From: an uncultured Acetobacteraceae bacterium
GTDB taxonomy: Bacteria > Pseudomonadota > Alphaproteobacteria > Acetobacterales > Acetobacteraceae
Direction of reading: 5' to 3'
Assembly: GCA_903918195.1 (NCBI GenBank)
Contig: CAIXDS010000135.1
Coordinates: 1-38,836 of the forward strand
DNA length: 38,836 bases
The notes under the pieces: generated by a model
What the model was told of the DNA's origin: nothing
The model's database searches: none
The model's input: only the letters and a program-made list of their open reading frames with translations
In this document: positions 25,839-34,131 of the stretch, piece after piece
Layout: the number at the start of each line of letters is the position of its first letter
How positions within the stretch are numbered: position 1 is the stretch's first letter
Position numbers and translations under genes: made by a program

Positions 25839-26702
25839 ATGAGCGCGACTGTCCGCAGCCCGCATCCGCACCCTCGGCGAATCGCCATCGCCGCATGCGT
25901 CCTCGGCCTCATCTCGATCCGCGCGCTGGCCCAGGCGTCCGGCCTTGGCGCTTCGGTGGAGCTGGTTGACCCGAAACTGTTCCGCGTCTGCGCCGATCCG
26001 CGCAGCATGCCGTTTTCCAACGAGGCCGGCGAAGGCTTCGAAAACAAGCTCGCCGCAATGCTGGCGGCCAAGCTCGGCAAGACGGTTTCCTACACCTATT
26101 TCCCGCGGACGACCGGCTTCGTGCGTTCGACGCTGAATGCGCTCAGATGCGACGTCATCATGGGCGACGCCCAGGGCGACGACCTGGTGCAGACCACAAA
26201 CCCCTATTATCACGCCTTCTATACGCTGGTGGTGCGACCGGGCACCGGTCTGGACGATGTCGGGTCGCTCGACGATCCGCGGCTGAAGGGAAAGCATATC
26301 GGCCTGATCGCCGGCACGCCGCCGGCGACGATCCTCGCGCGGAACGGTCTGATCGGCGACGCGAAGTCGTTTCCGCTGACGGTGGACACACGCTACGACG
26401 CGCCGTCGAAGGCAATCATCGACGAGGTCGCCGCAGGGAGCCTCGATGCCGGACTCCTGTGGGGACCGATCGCCGGATACTACGCCAAGCACTCCACGAC
26501 GCCGCTCACGGTGATCCCGCTGCTCCACGAGCATGCGGCGCCGATGGATTTTCGTATCGCCATGGGGGTGCGGCACAGCGACCAGGAATGGAAGCGCACG
26601 CTCAACCGTCTGATTGCCGAGAACCAGGACGCCATCAACAAGGTTCTTATCGACTACGGCGTTCCGATCGTTGACGAGCAGGGCAAGCCGATCAAGCCAT
26701 GA
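25839..26702 (+). CDS. xoxJ: XoxJ/MxaJ-like periplasmic binding protein (TIGR03871-like)
   Basis: A 287-residue protein with a signal region (RRIAIAACVLGLISIRALAQ). The type 2 periplasmic-binding fold shows LFRVCADPRSMPFSNEAGEG, CDVIMGDAQGDD, NPYYHAFYTLVV, GKHIGLIAGTPPA and GSLDAGLLWGPIAGYYA. The family accompanies XoxF/MxaF and is thought to help dehydrogenase maturation or activation rather than transport. ATG at 25839 is the best start; an in-frame ATG at 25803 would overlap the xoxG end. It is convergent with the next gene, 13 bp away. Confidence 0.93.
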   Translation: MSATVRSPHPHPRRIAIAACVLGLISIRALAQASGLGASVELVDPKLFRVCADPRSMPFSNEAGEGFENKLAAMLAAKLGKTVSYTYFPRTTGFVRSTLNALRCDVIMGDAQGDDLVQTTNPYYHAFYTLVVRPGTGLDDVGSLDDPRLKGKHIGLIAGTPPATILARNGLIGDAKSFPLTVDTRYDAPSKAIIDEVAAGSLDAGLLWGPIAGYYAKHSTTPLTVIPLLHEHAAPMDFRIAMGVRHSDQEWKRTLNRLIAENQDAINKVLIDYGVPIVDEQGKPIKP

Positions 26703-26715
26703 TCCCGCTTCCCCA

Positions 26716-27354
26716 TTACTTGTTGTCGAGCTGCGCCTGGATCGCCTTCGCGAGCCCATACAGGCGTTGCTCGATCGTCGTCGGCAGGTCGCAGGCGAAA
26801 CGGGCCGACTGACGGCGCGACTCGAAGACCTCGGAGTCCCACGCCAGCCGTTGTGTCAGTTCCGCCACCTTCGCCTCATTGGCCGGAATGCCTGCCTGCG
26901 CCGCGCGAAGCTCCTCGGCATCCAGGCGCAGCCTCTCCGCAAGTACCTTTTGTCGTTCGCCGAACCGGTCGAGCCCGTTCAGCACATTGGTGCGCTCGCG
27001 GTTCAGCACCTCGAACACGCCGGCGAACAGCGCCAGCAGCGCAGAGTTCCTCTCCGCCCCAGCAATCCGGGCGAAGTCGGCGATCCGATCCCCGGCCTGA
27101 TCCAGCGGCAGCCGCCGTTGGACAATCAGTCCGACCAGCGACGCCACCGCCGCATCCTGCCGCCAGTTGATGGCGGCAGAATCGACGGCAGGGCCGCTCC
27201 AGTAGGAGGCCACCGACAATTCGCTGACCTTGACCTGCTGGCAGGGCCAGTCCGGGTCGGCCGTGCGCGGTGCCGCCGCCGCGGTTGTGCTGGCGATGAC
27301 CAGCAGAGCCAACGCCGCCAGATCGGCCTTCATGCAGGCCCTCCGAATATTCAT
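26716..27354 (-). CDS. Secreted conserved protein of the XoxF/PQQ-catabolism cluster, unknown function
   Basis: A 212-residue exported protein. Its ATG at 27354 overlaps the stop of the upstream beta-propeller gene (ATGA), which fixes the start; a signal sequence follows (LAALALLVIASTTAAAA). The mature part begins with DWPCQQVKVSELSVASYWSG, then a helical body (LFAGVFEVLNRERTNVLNGL, heptad-rich 120-190) and a conserved ARFACDLP near the end; the two Cys may form a disulfide. I recall the DWPC...ELS...W-x-GP pattern in XoxF gene clusters, but no function is known. Confidence 0.82.
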   Translation of the reverse strand: MNIRRACMKADLAALALLVIASTTAAAAPRTADPDWPCQQVKVSELSVASYWSGPAVDSAAINWRQDAAVASLVGLIVQRRLPLDQAGDRIADFARIAGAERNSALLALFAGVFEVLNRERTNVLNGLDRFGERQKVLAERLRLDAEELRAAQAGIPANEAKVAELTQRLAWDSEVFESRRQSARFACDLPTTIEQRLYGLAKAIQAQLDNK

Positions 27355-28331
27355 TGCGGTGACACCACGATGCCCCACGGCATCCGCCCCACCTGGATCG
27401 ACTTGATCACCTTTAGCGCGGCCACGTCGATCACCGAAATGTCGTTCGACAGGCCATTCGTGGTGAGCAGGTATTTTTCGTCCGGCGTGAACGCCATCTG
27501 CCACACACGCTGGCCCACCAGCAGGTAGCTCGCAACCTTGGCAGTCCTGGCATCGATGACCGCGACACGATTGGCCGGCCCAAGGGCCACGAAGGCAGTC
27601 GCGTCATCCTTGGTGAAGCGGATGCCGACCGGCTGGATGGCCTCGGCCCGCAGACCGCGGATATCGAAGCTGATCCGGGTCTTCACCGCATGCTTTACCG
27701 GATCGATAACGCTCACGGTGCCGCCAAGCTCGGAAGAAACCCAGAGTTCCGAGCCGTCATGCTTGAATTGCGCGACGCGCGGGCGCGGATCGACCAGCAC
27801 GTTGGCCACCACTTTGCGCGTCGCGTAGTCAATGAAATGCGCCATATTGGTGGTCTCGGAGGTATTGACGATGGTCTGCCCGTCCGGGCTGATCGCCATG
27901 CCTTCCGGTTCCACGCCCGTCGGGATTTCCGCCAGCACCTTGCGGGTCGGCACGTCGATCACGGTGACCCGGTTGTCGTTCTCGTTCGACACGAACAGCG
28001 GGTTGCCCGTCGCCGGCAGCGCGAAGGTCTCCGGGTCGGGGCCGGACGGCAGGTCGCCGACGATCTGCAGTGTCCTGGTGTCGATGATCTGGATGGTGTC
28101 GTCGTCGCTGGCGCAGACCAGCAGGGAAGTGCCGTCAGCGGTCAGCATGATGCCGCGCGGGCGCTGCCCCACGGCAATCGTCCGCACCGTCTTCATCGCA
28201 TCGAGATCGACCACGCTGATGCTGTTGTCGCGCTCGTTGGAAACATACGCGGTCAGCGCCAGCGCGGGCAGCGGCGCGAGCGCCCATGCGGCAGCGATGG
28301 TGGCGATCAGGCGGACAGCAGCGTCGGTCAT
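27351..28331 (-). CDS. PQQ-dependent catabolism-associated beta-propeller protein (TIGR03866-like)
   Basis: A 326-residue secreted YVTN-type seven-bladed propeller. After the signal peptide come repeated blades such as AYVSNERDNSISVVDLDAMK, RGIMLTADGTSLLVCASDDD, LFVSNENDNRVTVIDV, GMAISPDGQTIVNTSE and MAFTPDEKYLLTTNGLSND. The function is unproven; it is found with PQQ-dependent alcohol oxidation. ATG at 28331 overlaps the stop of the upstream gene by 4 bp (ATGA), and its own stop overlaps the next ATG, so three genes are coupled. Confidence 0.92.
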   Translation of the reverse strand: MTDAAVRLIATIAAAWALAPLPALALTAYVSNERDNSISVVDLDAMKTVRTIAVGQRPRGIMLTADGTSLLVCASDDDTIQIIDTRTLQIVGDLPSGPDPETFALPATGNPLFVSNENDNRVTVIDVPTRKVLAEIPTGVEPEGMAISPDGQTIVNTSETTNMAHFIDYATRKVVANVLVDPRPRVAQFKHDGSELWVSSELGGTVSVIDPVKHAVKTRISFDIRGLRAEAIQPVGIRFTKDDATAFVALGPANRVAVIDARTAKVASYLLVGQRVWQMAFTPDEKYLLTTNGLSNDISVIDVAALKVIKSIQVGRMPWGIVVSPQ

Positions 28332-29557
28332 GGCAACCTGCATTTCGTCTCGGGGCGATCGACGCCCAGCGTGTCCAGTTCCGTCACCTGGTGCAAGAAA
28401 CCCGGCTGCGGCGAGATCGAGACCACGGTACGGCCATCGGCCAGCAGGATGGGCTGGCGCAGTTGCAGATCCCAGTCGCGCAGGGTGAGAAGCTGCCCCT
28501 TATAGGCTGCGACGCCGAAGTCGGTGCCCTTGATGAAGGCGACCAGTTTGTCGCCGTCCGCGCTGTTGCTGCGGCTGGCGGCCTCGCCGATCATGCGCGC
28601 CCCCGTCCAGGCCTGCATGTCGAGCGGCATCATCCGGCGATGGAACTGCCGCACGAAGCGGCTCTGCAGTTGCGCGCCGCCCCATGATTCGCTGCTGGCA
28701 TCCCAGGTTACCGGCTCCAGGCCGGCCGAGCCAGCGACCGGACGCGCATCCCAGGTGCGGTAGGGCAGATAGCCGGCAAAGACCTCGTTTTCATCAGCGG
28801 CCACGAGCACGTCGTAGTCGGGCGCCCCCTGGGTCAGCAGGGGCATCTGCTGCTGCATCTGCACGAGGCCGGTATCGGTCTGGCGCGATCCGCCGGTGTC
28901 CTCGCTCACGCGCTCCTGCACAATGCGCGCGCCGAAGCGCCTGGCGGCGCGGCGATAGGCCTCGGCCAGCAGCTTGTCCTCGGGGTGCGAGCCGAGCACC
29001 AGCAGCCAGCGGGTCCATTTCTTCCAGACCAGATACTGCGCCACCGCATCGGCGAGCATGCTGCGCGACGGCGCGACATGGATGACGTTGCCGCGGCAAT
29101 CCGCGGCCCGCAGCGAATCATCCGGGGCGGCGAGATTGATGATCGTCATGCCCTGCGCGCGCCCGGCTTCGGCCAGCGCCAACACCCCATCGGCGGGCAG
29201 ATCGGTCAGCACGAGCCGGACGCCTTCGCCCGCGAGCCTGGCAAGCACGGCCGTGATATCGGTGCCCTTGCGCACCGGCACGTCAATCAGGTCGAAGCTC
29301 TGACCGAGCAGCCGGCCGGTCGTGTTATTGTCGTCCATGGCGAGCGTGGCGCCGGCCAGGCCCGCATCGGGCGGCGGCGCGTCAAGCAGCGAGATCACCG
29401 GATGCCGCGCCATCGAGCGGATATAGCCGATGCGGATCACGGCATCATCGGCGCGTGCAGGCGACACCGCGAACCGGCCGGCCGCCCCGGCCAGAAGAAG
29501 GGAACAGGCTGCGCGCCGGCTTATGCCATTGCGCGCCATCCGATTTGGACGTTTCAT
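28328..29557 (-). CDS. ABC-type substrate-binding protein of PQQ-alcohol dehydrogenase clusters (TIGR03863-like)
   Basis: A 409-residue periplasmic type 1 binding protein (leucine/amide-binding fold). Twin-arginine-like N terminus ISRRAACSLLLAGAAGRFAV; then VIRIGYIRSMARHPVISLLD, GATLAMDDNNTTGRLLGQ, LVLTDLPADGVLALAE, WLLVLGSHPEDKLLAEAYRR, DYDVLVAADENEVFAGYLPY and DMQAWTGARMIGEA. No ABC permease or ATPase genes are adjacent here, so transport is unproven. ATG at 29557 is chosen for the natural signal peptide. It is first of three coupled reverse-strand genes, divergent from the cofactor operon (67-bp gap). Confidence 0.92.
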   Translation of the reverse strand: MKRPNRMARNGISRRAACSLLLAGAAGRFAVSPARADDAVIRIGYIRSMARHPVISLLDAPPPDAGLAGATLAMDDNNTTGRLLGQSFDLIDVPVRKGTDITAVLARLAGEGVRLVLTDLPADGVLALAEAGRAQGMTIINLAAPDDSLRAADCRGNVIHVAPSRSMLADAVAQYLVWKKWTRWLLVLGSHPEDKLLAEAYRRAARRFGARIVQERVSEDTGGSRQTDTGLVQMQQQMPLLTQGAPDYDVLVAADENEVFAGYLPYRTWDARPVAGSAGLEPVTWDASSESWGGAQLQSRFVRQFHRRMMPLDMQAWTGARMIGEAASRSNSADGDKLVAFIKGTDFGVAAYKGQLLTLRDWDLQLRQPILLADGRTVVSISPQPGFLHQVTELDTLGVDRPETKCRLP

Positions 29558-29624
29558 GTGCAGAGCATGATAAGGCGCCGCATCGAGCACAAGCTCCTTG
29601 TGAGCGGGATGGGAGAAGGTCCGG

Positions 29625-30131
29625 GTGAAATCATGGCGGCATCTCGCCGGCACCGTGCTCCCTGCGGCGCTTCTCGCCGCCCAGCCCGGGAATGCGCAAC
29701 CGCCGCGTGCCGCCGTGTTCGCGTTCGAGCTGGACGATACCAGCCTGCAAGGCGCGATGCAGGGACCGGCGCCGGACGATCGTGCGCGGCTGGTGCGGCT
29801 TGATGCCCAACTTCTGGATTCGCTCGCCCGATCCGGGCAGTATGCGCCGGTCGCCGTCGCCGCCGATCCGGCCTGGCCGGCCCTGCGGACATGCGGCGGA
29901 TGCGAGGCCGATGCCGCGCGCGGCGTCGATGCGCAGGTTTCTGTGATCGGCTGGGTGCAGAAAGTGTCGAACCTGATCCTGAACATCAACATCGTCGTGC
30001 GCGACGTGGCGACCGGCGGGCGGGTGGCCGCCGGCAGCGTGGATATTCGCGGCGACACCGACGAATCCTGGACGCGCGGACTGGCCTATCTGCTGCGCAA
30101 CCGCATCCTCACCACCGCGACCGCACCATGA
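29625..30131 (+). CDS. DUF3280/DUF2380-like periplasmic protein
   Basis: A 168-residue protein with a signal peptide (LAGTVLPAALLAAQPGNAQ). The body has AAVFAFELDDTSLQGAMQGP, CGGC (about residues 89-92, in LRTCGGCEADAARG), VGWVQ-like VIGWVQKVSNLILNINIVVR and DIRGDTDESWTRGLAYLLRN. It resembles DUF3280/DUF2380 proteins seen in methanol and PQQ clusters; function unknown. GTG start at 29625 with GGGAGAAGG about 6 bp upstream. Its stop overlaps the mfnB ATG by 4 bp, making it first in the cofactor operon. Confidence 0.82.
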   Translation: MKSWRHLAGTVLPAALLAAQPGNAQPPRAAVFAFELDDTSLQGAMQGPAPDDRARLVRLDAQLLDSLARSGQYAPVAVAADPAWPALRTCGGCEADAARGVDAQVSVIGWVQKVSNLILNINIVVRDVATGGRVAAGSVDIRGDTDESWTRGLAYLLRNRILTTATAP

Positions 30132-31300
30132 CCCGCATGCTCGCATCCGTGACCGGGCCTGACGAAGCCGAGATCGCGCTCGGCGGAGGCGCCGATATTA
30201 TCGACCTCAAGGACCCGGCGCGCGGCGCGCTGGGCGCGGTGGCGCCGGGCGTGATCCGCGCCACGGTGGCGGCGATCGGCGGGCGCGGCACGAGCAGTGC
30301 GGTCGCCGGCGATCTGCCGATGCAACCCGGGCTTGTGGCCGCGACAGTGCACGAGATCGCTGCGTGCGGGGTGGACTACGTCAAGCTCGGCCTGTTTCCG
30401 GGCGGGGATGCGGCTGCCTGCATTCGCGACCTGGCCGCGCTCGCGACCAGGGTGAGGCTGATTGCGGTGTTCTTTGCGGATGCCTCGCCCGATCTGTCGC
30501 TGCTGCCGCTGCTCGCGCAATCCGGGTTTGCGGGCGCGATGATCGACACCCACGGCAAGCGGGCCGGCCGGCTGCTGGACCATTTCACCGTGTCCGGCCT
30601 GCACGCCTTCGTCGAGGATTGCCACGCCGCCCGGCTGATCGCCGGCCTGGCCGGCTCGCTGGAGGCGCCTGACATCCCTCGCCTGCTGGTGCTGGCCCCC
30701 GATTTGCTCGGGTTCCGCGGCGCGCTGTGCGGCACGGGCGGGCGGGCGGAAGTGCTCGATCCCGGCCGTGTGCAGACGGTGCGCGGGCTGATCCCGCCGG
30801 AGGGGGCGGCGCGAGAAATGCACGCTGTCGATTACCGCCTGCTCGCGGCGCGCGGATACGCGCCGGCCGCGGGCGAGGATGTGCCGGTCGATCGCGTGTT
30901 CGTGGATGATCTCGTGCTGCCGGTGTTCATCGGCGCCTATGCGCATGAGCGTGCCGCGCCCCAGCGTGTGCGATTCGCGGTGGATGCCTGGGTGATGCGC
31001 ACCGGCCGCGCCGCCGAGGACATGCGCGATGTGTTCTCCTACGACCTCATCGTCGACGCCATCCGCCTGTTGGTCGATTCGGGCCATATCGCGCTGGTGG
31101 AGACGCTGGCCGAGCGGATCGCGGCGATGGTGCTGGCGCATCCGCGGGTGACCAGGGTGGCAGTGCGGGTGCAGAAACTGGAAACCGGAACGGGCAATGT
31201 GGGCGTCGAGATCGAGCGCACACGACCGGCCGCGCGTGCCGTGGCCTGGCCGCCTCCGTCTTTGCCCATCACGCCGCGACTGGCGGGGACGAAATCGTGA
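30128..31300 (+). CDS. mfnB: MfnB-FolB fusion: (5-formylfuran-3-yl)methyl phosphate synthase plus dihydroneopterin aldolase-like domain
   Basis: A 390-residue bifunctional candidate. Residues 1-235 are a TIM-barrel MfnB (UPF0264) with the Schiff-base lysines K28 (IIDLKDPARGALGA) and K86 (GVDYVKLGLF), matching K27 and K85 of Methanocaldococcus MfnB, which makes the furan ring of methylofuran. Residues about 255-375 are FolB-like: FIGAYAHERAAPQRV, FSYDLIVDAI (Tyr), LVETLAERIAA (Glu) and VAVRVQKLETG (Lys), which would split a dihydroneopterin toward the pterin of tetrahydromethanopterin. It overlaps both neighbours by 4 bp. Confidence 0.92.
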   Translation: MTRMLASVTGPDEAEIALGGGADIIDLKDPARGALGAVAPGVIRATVAAIGGRGTSSAVAGDLPMQPGLVAATVHEIAACGVDYVKLGLFPGGDAAACIRDLAALATRVRLIAVFFADASPDLSLLPLLAQSGFAGAMIDTHGKRAGRLLDHFTVSGLHAFVEDCHAARLIAGLAGSLEAPDIPRLLVLAPDLLGFRGALCGTGGRAEVLDPGRVQTVRGLIPPEGAAREMHAVDYRLLAARGYAPAAGEDVPVDRVFVDDLVLPVFIGAYAHERAAPQRVRFAVDAWVMRTGRAAEDMRDVFSYDLIVDAIRLLVDSGHIALVETLAERIAAMVLAHPRVTRVAVRVQKLETGTGNVGVEIERTRPAARAVAWPPPSLPITPRLAGTKS

Positions 31301-31902
31301 GCCGTCGCCTCGCCGTGGTGAAGCTCGGCGGCAGTCACGCACTGTCGCCATTGCTGATGGGCTGGCTGGACGCGATCGGGCGTGCGGCCGGCGGCATCGT
31401 TCTGGTGCCCGGCGGCGGCCCGTTCGCCGATGCCGTGCGTGCGGCGCAAGCGGCGATGCGATTCGACGATGAGGCGGCGCATGACATGGCGTTGATGGCG
31501 ATGTCCCAGTATGCCCGCGCGCTTGCAAGCCTGGCGCCAGAGTTCGTCATCGCCGCCGATCCTGGCACGATACGGACGGCGCTCCGACAGAACAACGTTC
31601 CCGTCTGGTCGCCCTGGCCGATGCTGCGCGCGCATCCGGATATTCCCCGTTCGTGGGAGGTCACGTCGGACAGCCTGGCGGTCTGGCTGGCCGGCGTGCT
31701 GGGCGCCGACCGGGTTGTGCTGATCAAGCATCGCGCCGCATCCGCCGATCGCGACGTTCCAGCTTTGGTACGCGACGGGCTGGTGGACCCGGCGTTTCCG
31801 CGCTTCGTTGCCGGTTTCGCCGGCCGCGTGCAGATCGCCGGCCCGGATGATCTTGCGCAGCCAGGGACGCTGCTTGGCGGCCATTCCGCCGAAGCGGCCT
31901 GA
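31297..31902 (+). CDS. mfnE: MfnE-like amino acid kinase-fold enzyme of methylofuran synthesis
   Basis: A 201-residue protein of the amino-acid/uridylate kinase fold: VVKLGGSHALSP at the N terminus, IVLVPGGGPFADAVR (34-48), SWEVTSDSLAVWLAGVLGAD and VVLIKHRA. Archaeal MfnE phosphorylates aminomethyl-furanmethyl phosphate in methylofuran synthesis; the same role is inferred from the fused mfnB immediately upstream. The GTG start at 31297 overlaps the mfnB stop (GTGA). The C-terminal lobe is shorter than in carbamate or glutamate kinases. Confidence 0.88.
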   Translation: MSRRLAVVKLGGSHALSPLLMGWLDAIGRAAGGIVLVPGGGPFADAVRAAQAAMRFDDEAAHDMALMAMSQYARALASLAPEFVIAADPGTIRTALRQNNVPVWSPWPMLRAHPDIPRSWEVTSDSLAVWLAGVLGADRVVLIKHRAASADRDVPALVRDGLVDPAFPRFVAGFAGRVQIAGPDDLAQPGTLLGGHSAEAA

Positions 31903-31904
31903 GC

Positions 31905-32444
31905 ATGGCACGGGTAAAAACGCCGCGCTGGGCCTGGGTGCTCACCGGCTCGGGCCACTTCTTCACCGAGGCGCTCGATCTTGTGCGGTCGCTGGAGGAT
32001 GTCGATCTGTTCGTCAGCCGTGCGGCGGCCGAGGTGGTGCGGATGTACAAGACCGATCTCACCCTGCCCAGGAGCACGCGGATATATCGCGACACGACGG
32101 CGAGCGCGGCGCCGGTCGCCATGTTCTATCACGGCGTTTACCATACCGTCGTGATGGCGCCGGCGACGTCGAACACGGTGGCGAAATGCGTGCTCGGCAT
32201 TTCCGACACGCTGGCGACGAACGTGTTCGCCCAAGCCGGAAAATGCCGTGTGCCGGCTATCGTCTTTGCCTGCGACAGCGCGCCGGAGATGGACACTCCG
32301 GCGCCCGAGGGGATGGTGAAAGTGTATCCACGGCGGATCGACCTGGAGAACACGCAGCGCTTTGCTGCGTTCGAGCGCACTCAGGTGGTGGTAACACCGG
32401 CCGAACTGGAAGCGGCCATCGCCGCGCGCCGCGGGCTGCTATGA
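31905..32444 (+). CDS. Archaeal-type flavoprotein, probable dihydromethanopterin reductase (DmrB-like)
   Basis: A 179-residue flavoprotein with the PF02441-like fold: WAWVLTGSGHFFTEALDLVR, VDLFVSRAAAEVVRMY, FYHGVYHTVVMAPATSNTVA, KCVLGISDTLATNVFAQAGK and VFACDSAP. FMN-binding reductases of this type (DmrB) reduce dihydromethanopterin to the active tetrahydro form in archaea, and homologues occur in methylotroph H4MPT clusters. The role here is inferred from family and operon. It starts 2 bp after mfnE; a strong hairpin separates it from the next gene. Confidence 0.85.
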   Translation: MARVKTPRWAWVLTGSGHFFTEALDLVRSLEDVDLFVSRAAAEVVRMYKTDLTLPRSTRIYRDTTASAAPVAMFYHGVYHTVVMAPATSNTVAKCVLGISDTLATNVFAQAGKCRVPAIVFACDSAPEMDTPAPEGMVKVYPRRIDLENTQRFAAFERTQVVVTPAELEAAIAARRGLL

Positions 32445-32457
32445 CCCCGAACCCGAT

Positions 32458-32498
32458 AAGGAATGGGGGCCAGGGCAGAGCCCTGGCCCCCATTCCTT
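32458..32498. repeat. 19-bp perfect palindromic hairpin (REP-like)
   Basis: Arms of 19 nt (32458-32476 and 32480-32498) are perfectly complementary around a 3-nt AGA loop; the arm begins AAGGAATGGGGGCCAGGGC. It fills most of the 61-bp gap between the flavoprotein and the DHPS-like gene, ending 7 bp before that ATG and leaving no separate Shine-Dalgarno. No T-tract follows. Its form suggests a dispersed palindromic repeat of the type common in this bacterial group. Confidence 0.8.
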
Positions 32499-32505
32499 CC
32501 TGTCC

Positions 32506-33864
32506 ATGACAGAGCATTTTACCTTCCTCACCGGACACCTGGCATACGAACGCCTGCACCGCATCCTGCAAGGCCTGGGCGAGACCGCGTTCACGTGGGA
32601 GGTGATCGACATCGGCGTAAAGGTCGCTGCGCTGATGACCGAGGCAATCATCCTGCGCCGGCTGCCCCGGAAGCTGCAGGCGACGCGGGTGATCCTGCCC
32701 GGGCGCGTGGGTGTGGACCCGGCGCGGCTGACCGCGGCGTTCGACATCCCGTTCGAGCACGGACCGGACGAACTGGCCGACCTGCCGGCCTATCTCGGCC
32801 GCGGCGGCGCGGCACCGGATCTGTCGCGGTACGATGTGCGGATCTTCGCCGAGATCGTCGATGCGCCCTTGCTGTCGCCCGATCTGCTGCTGGCGCGGGC
32901 GGAGGCGTTGCGGGCGCAGGGCGCGGATGTGATCGACCTCGGCTGCCGGCCGGGGATGGAATTTCCGCACCTGGAAACGGCGATAAGGATGCTGCGTGGC
33001 GCGGGCATGCGGGTCAGCGTCGATTCGGGCAACCTCGACGAGTTGCGCCGCGGGGCGCTGGCGGGGGCGGATTTCCTGCTGAGCCTGACTGAAGACAATT
33101 TCGACGTCGCCGCCGGAACGGCGGCGGTTCCGGTGCTCGTCCCGGCACGGCATGGGGATTTGGAGTCGCTGCTGCGGGCGGCGGAATTGGCACGGGCGCG
33201 CGGCATGGCATGTCTGCTCGACCCAATTCTCGACCCGATCCATTTTGGCTTCGCCGCTGCGGTCATGCGCTATGCCAGCTTGCGGGCGCGGTTGCCGGAG
33301 GCGGAAATCCTGATGGGCACGGGCAACCTGACCGAGTTGACGGATGCCGATTCTTCGGGCGTCACGGCGATTCTGATGGGGATCTGTTCGGAGTTGGGTA
33401 TCCGCAACGTGCTGGTCGTGCAGGTCAGCCCGCACACGCGCGAAACGGTTGGCGAACATGATTTCGCCCGGCGCCTGATGTACGCCGCCCGCGCGAATGC
33501 CGACCTGCCGCGCGGCTATGGGGCGCGGCTGCTGCAGGCGCATGACCGAACTCCATTCACCCAAACGGCCGCGGACATCGCCATCCAGGCGCAAATGGTG
33601 CGTGATCCCAACTATCGAATCGCGACCGCCGAGGACGGCATCCATGTGTTCAACAACACGATGCACGTGGTTGGGCGCGAGGCGATGGGGGTGTTCCCCG
33701 CCCTCGATGTGGCCACCGATGGAGCGCATGCATTCTATCTCGGCACCGAGTTGATGAAGGCGGAAACGGCATTGGCCCTCGGCAAACGGTACGTGCAGGA
33801 TGCGCCGCTGGACTGGGGCTGCGCCGCACACGAGGTGGCCGGGGGAATCCGGACAGGTCGATAA
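32506..33864 (+). CDS. DHPS-like protein of tetrahydromethanopterin synthesis (DUF6513/TIGR00284-like)
   Basis: A 452-residue protein. The N-terminal DUF6513-like domain (1-105: FTFLTGHLAYERLHRILQGL, FTWEVIDIGVKVAALMT) precedes a pterin-binding TIM barrel: IFAEIVDAPLLSP, GADVIDLGCRPGMEFPHLET, VSVDSGNLDELRRGALAGAD, LLSLTEDN, CLLDPILDPIHFGF, LMGTGNLTELTDADSSGV. Such dihydropteroate-synthase relatives are found with methanopterin genes and are candidates for joining pterin and ribofuranosyl-aniline parts; the exact reaction is not settled. It is last in the cofactor operon, after a large hairpin. Confidence 0.88.
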   Translation: MTEHFTFLTGHLAYERLHRILQGLGETAFTWEVIDIGVKVAALMTEAIILRRLPRKLQATRVILPGRVGVDPARLTAAFDIPFEHGPDELADLPAYLGRGGAAPDLSRYDVRIFAEIVDAPLLSPDLLLARAEALRAQGADVIDLGCRPGMEFPHLETAIRMLRGAGMRVSVDSGNLDELRRGALAGADFLLSLTEDNFDVAAGTAAVPVLVPARHGDLESLLRAAELARARGMACLLDPILDPIHFGFAAAVMRYASLRARLPEAEILMGTGNLTELTDADSSGVTAILMGICSELGIRNVLVVQVSPHTRETVGEHDFARRLMYAARANADLPRGYGARLLQAHDRTPFTQTAADIAIQAQMVRDPNYRIATAEDGIHVFNNTMHVVGREAMGVFPALDVATDGAHAFYLGTELMKAETALALGKRYVQDAPLDWGCAAHEVAGGIRTGR

Positions 33865-34131
33865 GTGGAAAGGCTGCCTGAAGGCCGGGACGGCGCGGCC
33901 GCGCGAACTCGTGTAGCGGCGCCGGCGAGCCACGCGGCATCGGAGGCAGCCCCCGACGCGCCGGTGACCGTGTTGCGGCCGTTGCCGGAGCAGATAGCGC
34001 CCTGGCCCTGGCCGGGCTGATGCCCTGACCACCCGGCCGCTGCCCCGGTCCGTCCGGTATCATCCATGCCGTAGATTTGCCGTATTCCGTCCAGGGAGTC
34101 CGATAGGCTGCCCGCAATCCCCTGAAAAGAT

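Noticed and set aside
33865..34020. A 51-codon frame starting GTG directly after the stop of the DHPS-like gene, in the same frame
   Set aside because: No Shine-Dalgarno and no recognisable family; high GC keeps frames open here. It could be a degraded extension of the upstream gene, but I cannot support it.
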